Origin: Pseudomonadota bacterium
Lineage (GTDB): Bacteria; Pseudomonadota; Alphaproteobacteria; Rhizobiales; Rhizobiaceae
DNA: 8,227 bases
Direction of reading: 5' to 3'
Assembly (NCBI GenBank): GCA_023399635.1
Contig: JAEWOP010000142.1
Coordinates: 1-8,227 of the forward strand
Part shown: positions 5,237-8,227 of the stretch, piece by piece
How the letters are laid out: each line of letters starts with the position of its first letter
Numbering within the stretch: position 1 is the stretch's first letter
Translations under genes and position numbers: made by a program
The notes under the pieces: generated by a model
Told to the model about the DNA's origin: nothing
Seen by the model: only the letters and a program-made list of their open reading frames with translations
Databases searched by the model: none

Positions 5237-7315
5237 ATGAAGAAATCCGTGCTGTTCCTGACTGCGCTGGCGGTTGGTCTTCAAGGCAGTGTCGCAATCT
5301 CCGGGCCCGTTCCCGAAAGCGCCGCTCCCCTGCCCTTCGTGAAACCCGACAGTCCGACATCGGCCGCCTTCCCCATGCCGCTGACCAGCGGGACTCTTCC
5401 GCGAACGGGACGGCTGACACCGGCGCCGGTGCTCAAGATCGGGCTCGACGCTCTTTCGGATGGCAATGCCAGCCGCGCACGTTCGATCCGCGAAAACCTT
5501 CCGTCCGGTTCGCTGGACCGGCAGATCCTCACCTGGGCGATTGCAACATCCGGCTTGTCCGGCGTTCCATCGCATGAGATCGCCGCTGCCGAAAAAGAGC
5601 TGACAGGTTGGCCAGCGCTTGACCTGCTACGCGATCAGGCGGAGCGGGCACTCTTCCTCGAAAATGCCAGCGCAAAAAGCGTGCAGGAGTTCTTCGCCAC
5701 GCAGCCGCCCCGAACCGCGGAAGGGCGATATACCTTGGCGCGCGTTCTGGCAGTGGAGGGCAAGGAAGACGAAGCACTCGACATGATCCGGCAGCTCTGG
5801 AAATCAGAGGCGCTGGATACGGCTCTGGAAAACCGGATCCTGAAGACCTTCGGCGACAAGTTGACGAAGGCGGACCACAAGTCCCGAATGGATTACCTCA
5901 TGTACCGCAGCCGCGTTTCCCAGGCGAAGCGCTTTTCGGACCTTGGGGAGGCCAATTCCCTGTATAGGGCATGGACAGCCGTCATCCGCGAGGCCAGGAA
6001 CGCGGATGCACTGGTGAAGGCGGTGGACAAGAGCTGGAGCAATGACCCTGCCTATCTGTTCCTCAAGATCGATCGGCTGCGGCGGCAGGACAAGTATCGG
6101 GAGGCAGCGGCGCTTCCGAAGAAGGCGCCGCGCGATGCAGCCCGGCTGATCAACACGGCGGAGTGGTGGGACGAACGTCGAATCGTGGCCCGGGGCCTTG
6201 CTGACGACGGAGACTACCAAGCTGCATATGCCGTTGTTTCGGCCCATGCTGGAGAGAAACCAGCCGAGATTGTGGATGCGCAGTTTCATGCCGGTTGGTA
6301 TGCTCTGCGCAACCTGAACGACCCAGCACTTGCGGAGGGCCACTTCCTGCGCATCCTCGACGTGGCGAATGGCCCCATTTCATCCTCTCGTGCCTTGTAT
6401 TGGCTTGGGCGCACGGCAGAGGCAGCAGGCAAGGGAGATCCGGCAGACGAGAAAGCGCGGCTGCATTATGAAAAAGCTGCATCCTATGCCGGCACCTTCT
6501 ACGGCCAGCTGGCTGCGGCGCGGATTGGGGCGCGGACACTCAACGTTGCAGTGCCGCTTCCAAGTGATAGCGATCGACAAACATTCGAGAACCGGGCGCC
6601 CGTGAAGGCTCTTGCAGTGCTTCAGGCTGCTGGCCAACAGAAGCGTGCCGACAGGTTGATGAAAGCACTCGCCAAGGAGATCATCAGCCCGGGCGAACTT
6701 GCGCTGCTCGCCGCCGAGGCCGAAGCGCGCGGAGAGCATAACCTTGCGCTCCAGATCGGGAAGACCGCTTTTGCGGAAGGACGGGACGTCGCAGCACTTG
6801 CGTTCCCGACTGGCGTTATTCCGACGACTGCCAATATTGCTGGGTCCGGGAAGGCGCTTGCCTATTCCATTGCCCGCCAGGAGAGCGCCTTCAACCCGGC
6901 GGCGGTTTCACCGGCCAACGCCCGCGGGCTGCTGCAGCTTCTTCCGGGGACAGCCAAGGCTGTGGCCAAGCGCCACGGCCTTTCTTATGCATCAACGCGT
7001 CTTACGGCTGATCCCGGCTACAATGCAACCCTGGGCGCCCACTATCTCGGTGAGCAGATCGACTCATTTGACGGGTCCTATGTGCTTACCTTCATCGCCT
7101 ACAATGCCGGACCACGGCGCGTGCGGGAGTGGATCGAGCGCTACGGCGACCCGCGCGGCAAGCCGATCGACGAGGTGGTTGACTGGATCGAGCGCATCCC
7201 CTTCCCTGAAACCCGCGCTTACGTGCAGCGGATCATGGAGAACTACCAAGTCTACAAGACACGCCTGGGGCAGACGGCAGACATCGTTGCCGATGTGAGG
7301 TTTGGGCGGCGGTAA
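5237..7315 (+). CDS. Periplasmic soluble lytic murein transglycosylase (Slt type, GH23)
   Basis: This family cleaves the MurNAc-GlcNAc bond of peptidoglycan, leaving 1,6-anhydro ends, during wall remodelling and recycling. The 692-residue product (E. coli Slt70 has 645) starts with a signal peptide, MKKSVLFLTALAVGLQGSVA, with probable cleavage after residue 20. There is no lipobox cysteine, so it should be soluble in the periplasm. A proline-rich linker (about 24-60) leads into a long alpha-helical region (about 70-530) of the kind that forms the U-shaped superhelix in Slt70. The catalytic SLT domain spans about 535-660: the acid E549 in ARQESAFNP, then NARGLLQLLPGTAK, and AYNAG at 621-625. 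The ATG at 5237 is preferred over an in-frame GTG at 5207 because the signal peptide begins exactly there; the ribosome binding site is weak (GAG nine bases upstream). The gene is divergent from dapA and upstream of a small secreted protein. Confidence 0.93.
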   Translation: MKKSVLFLTALAVGLQGSVAISGPVPESAAPLPFVKPDSPTSAAFPMPLTSGTLPRTGRLTPAPVLKIGLDALSDGNASRARSIRENLPSGSLDRQILTWAIATSGLSGVPSHEIAAAEKELTGWPALDLLRDQAERALFLENASAKSVQEFFATQPPRTAEGRYTLARVLAVEGKEDEALDMIRQLWKSEALDTALENRILKTFGDKLTKADHKSRMDYLMYRSRVSQAKRFSDLGEANSLYRAWTAVIREARNADALVKAVDKSWSNDPAYLFLKIDRLRRQDKYREAAALPKKAPRDAARLINTAEWWDERRIVARGLADDGDYQAAYAVVSAHAGEKPAEIVDAQFHAGWYALRNLNDPALAEGHFLRILDVANGPISSSRALYWLGRTAEAAGKGDPADEKARLHYEKAASYAGTFYGQLAAARIGARTLNVAVPLPSDSDRQTFENRAPVKALAVLQAAGQQKRADRLMKALAKEIISPGELALLAAEAEARGEHNLALQIGKTAFAEGRDVAALAFPTGVIPTTANIAGSGKALAYSIARQESAFNPAAVSPANARGLLQLLPGTAKAVAKRHGLSYASTRLTADPGYNATLGAHYLGEQIDSFDGSYVLTFIAYNAGPRRVREWIERYGDPRGKPIDEVVDWIERIPFPETRAYVQRIMENYQVYKTRLGQTADIVADVRFGRR

Positions 7316-7320
7316 CCCTG

Positions 7321-7345
7321 TTGCAGGTCAGTTGGTCAACTGCAA
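7321..7345 (+). repeat. Hairpin just after the transglycosylase gene
   Basis: TTGCA (7321-7325) and TGCAA (7341-7345) enclose GTTG/CAAC (7331-7334 with 7337-7340), giving a 9-bp stem with a 5-base bulge on the left arm and a 2-base turn. It begins 5 bases after the stop codon. There is no T-run behind it, so it is not a clear intrinsic terminator; it could protect the 3' end of the message. Confidence 0.35.
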
Positions 7346-7358
7346 TCCCTGACGCGAT

Positions 7359-7416
7359 CGCCATCCGAATGCTCGCGCCATCCGAAGCGCTGCAAAAATC
7401 AGTGCGGAACCATCCG
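7359..7416. repeat. Direct repeats CGCCATCCGAA in the leader of the small secreted protein gene
   Basis: An 11-bp unit CGCCATCCGAA occurs at 7359-7369 and again at 7376-7386, 17 bases apart start to start. Its core CCATCCG recurs at 7410-7416. In addition ATCCGAAGC (7380-7388) is the exact inverse complement of GCTTCGGAT (7449-7457), so the leader can fold across about 60 bases. This may be a binding site array or RNA structure. No clear promoter is visible in 7316-7487. Confidence 0.45.
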
Positions 7417-7475
7417 CGCCCCTCCCGTGTTATCGCCCCGTGACGAAGGCTTCGGATATCTCGAAGCTCCCCAAC

Positions 7476-7480
7476 GGAGG
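7476..7480 (+). promoter_or_regulatory. Strong ribosome binding site of the small secreted protein gene
   Basis: GGAGG is followed by a 7-base spacer and ATG 7488. This perfect Shine-Dalgarno site fixes the start and rules out the in-frame GTG at 7440. It is the best translation signal in the window and suggests abundant product. Confidence 0.85.
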
Positions 7481-7487
7481 TAAACGA

Positions 7488-7754
7488 ATGTACAAGAAAC
7501 TTCTCGCAGTATCCGCTCTTTCGCTCGGTCTCGCAACTGGTGCGATCGCCCAGACAAGCGGCGGCTCGATCGGTACCGGCTCGGGCACATCAGCATCTGG
7601 AGCAGCCACGAGCGGTGACACCGTTAACAATCGCACCGATGGCGATGACTGCCAGTCCCGCGGCGAAGACAAGACCGCAATGAACAACACGGCTTCTGTT
7701 GCCGGTCAGCCGAACACGACGGGCGAAACCGTTGTCGCCAACTGCGAAGATTAA
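7488..7754 (+). CDS. Small secreted protein of unknown function with two cysteines
   Basis: I do not recognise a named family. The 88-residue product has a clear Sec signal peptide (MYKKLLAVSALSLGLATGAIA, cleaved about residue 21 before QTSGG), leaving a mature protein of about 67 residues in the periplasm or outside the cell. The mature part begins with a Gly/Ser/Thr/Ala-rich low-complexity segment (23-43), then a polar, Asn- and Asp-rich part with exactly two cysteines, C55 in DGDDCQSRGED and C86 in VANCED at the extreme C-terminus. The pair could form one disulfide in the oxidising periplasm. The mature protein is acidic. It has an excellent ribosome binding site and its own terminator, so it is likely a real, well-expressed gene. 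It follows the transglycosylase gene after 172 bases and converges on a porin, a generally envelope-related setting. Confidence 0.8.
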   Translation: MYKKLLAVSALSLGLATGAIAQTSGGSIGTGSGTSASGAATSGDTVNNRTDGDDCQSRGEDKTAMNNTASVAGQPNTTGETVVANCED

Positions 7755-7773
7755 TTCACTAACATGCAAAGAA

Positions 7774-7802
7774 AAAGGGCCCGCACTTTGTGCGGGCCCT
7801 TT
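7774..7802. terminator. Bidirectional intrinsic terminator between the small secreted protein and porin genes
   Basis: A perfect 13-bp stem (AAAGGGCCCGCAC at 7774-7786, GTGCGGGCCCTTT at 7790-7802) with a TTT loop lies between two converging genes, 20 bases after one stop and 19 bases after the other. T-rich tails occur on both strands (TTTCTATTT on plus, TTTTTC on minus), so it can serve both transcripts. Confidence 0.92.
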
Positions 7803-7820
7803 CTATTTGGACTGTTCAGA

Positions 7821-8227
7821 TTAGAACGAACGCTGCAGGCGAACGAAACCGAACCACTCGTCGTCGTCGGTAGCTTCGTCGTCCTGGTACTGAACGCTAA
7901 CCTTCGACGTCAGACCTTCAACGATCTTGTAGTCGAGGGTGACGCCAGCGCGCCATGCGTCGTCAGAGCCAGCTGCGTCGAGGTTGGTATCCCAGAAGTA
8001 CTGGAAGCCCGGGGTCAGCTTGAAGCGATCCGAAACTGCGAAAGCGTATTCAGCAGCAACGGTCCATTCGGACGCAGCGTAGTAGGAGTTGAAGCCGCTC
8101 GACCATACACCAGCGATGCCGAGGGTGCCCGGACCAACGTCAGCCGTTACGATACCACGAACAGCACCGTCTTCAGCTTCGAAGTCGTAACCGCCGAGGA
8201 TTTGAGCCTTGGCTGCACCAAGTGCGA
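7821..8227 (-). CDS. ropA: Outer-membrane porin, Porin_2/RopA family (C-terminal part; runs off the window)
   Basis: Porins of this family form trimeric beta-barrel channels in the outer membrane of rhizobia and relatives, letting small hydrophilic solutes through. Only the last 134 codons are present. The reading shows alternating beta-strands with aromatic residues (for example WTVAAEYAF, FKLTPGFQYFW, WRAGVTLDYKI), loops rich in Asp and Gly, and the closing strand WFGFVRLQRSF. The terminal phenylalanine is the usual recognition signal for the BAM assembly machinery. Codon use is strikingly restricted (GCT, GTT, GGT, TTC, AAG, CTG/CTC), unlike its neighbours, as expected for one of the most abundant proteins of the cell. 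Rhizobial genomes often carry several ropA paralogues, so the symbol names the family and not a specific copy. The stop TAA is at 7821-7823, and the shared hairpin at 7774-7802 should end its transcript. Confidence 0.9.
   Translation of the reverse strand, partial: ALGAAKAQILGGYDFEAEDGAVRGIVTADVGPGTLGIAGVWSSGFNSYYAASEWTVAAEYAFAVSDRFKLTPGFQYFWDTNLDAAGSDDAWRAGVTLDYKIVEGLTSKVSVQYQDDEATDDDEWFGFVRLQRSF

Noticed and set aside
5804..6539. Two minus-strand open frames of 179 and 129 codons
   Set aside because: Both lie antisense within the transglycosylase gene and look like composition-driven shadows.
1..8227. tRNA, rRNA, CRISPR, transposase, integrase, toxin-antitoxin or defence genes
   Set aside because: I looked on both strands and found no tRNA-like cloverleaf, repeat-spacer pattern, terminal inverted repeats or recognisable proteins of these classes.

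Overview
This is a chromosomal core-genome segment of an alphaproteobacterium, most likely a member of the Rhizobiaceae (Rhizobium, Agrobacterium, Ensifer or a close relative). The evidence is high GC content, an omega subunit with a long acidic C-terminal extension, a Porin_2/RopA-type porin, and the conserved neighbourhood rel - rpoZ - NYN - (...) - smpB - dapA - lytic transglycosylase - porin. The genus cannot be fixed from the sequence alone. There are no mobile elements, RNA genes or CRISPR arrays.

Layout. Bases 1-758 (minus) hold the N-terminal third of a bifunctional RelA/SpoT (p)ppGpp synthetase/hydrolase, cut by the window edge. Just upstream of it on the same strand is rpoZ (861-1274), which encodes the RNA polymerase omega subunit; a terminator-like hairpin lies between the two. 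A 287-bp divergent intergenic region separates rpoZ from a plus-strand NYN-domain (LabA-like) putative ribonuclease (1562-2149). That gene converges, with a 12-bp gap, on a minus-strand cluster: dapA (4132-5016), smpB (3547-4023), a stand-alone WYL-like small protein (3132-3494) and a UPF0104/YbhN-type membrane protein (2162-3124). A 220-bp divergent region then leads to a plus-strand periplasmic Slt-type lytic transglycosylase (5237-7315). It carries a plausible dapA promoter and a CtrA-box-like element placed over the expected -35 of the transglycosylase gene. Next is a small secreted protein of unknown function (7488-7754) with a strong ribosome binding site. A 13-bp-stem bidirectional terminator follows, and last is the C-terminal part of a porin on the minus strand (7821 to the window end).

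Functional reading. The left part joins stringent-response and transcription functions: Rel, omega, and a possible RNase. The middle contains lysine/meso-diaminopimelate synthesis (DapA) and ribosome rescue (SmpB), apparently read in the same direction as two poorly characterised genes. The right part is cell-envelope: peptidoglycan cleavage, a small exported protein and an outer-membrane channel. The region is mostly ordinary housekeeping DNA, and I see no convincing new multi-gene system. The items worth a second look are the orphan WYL-like protein, the CtrA-box-like site, the two-cysteine secreted protein with its repeat-rich leader, and the rpoZ/NYN divergent region.
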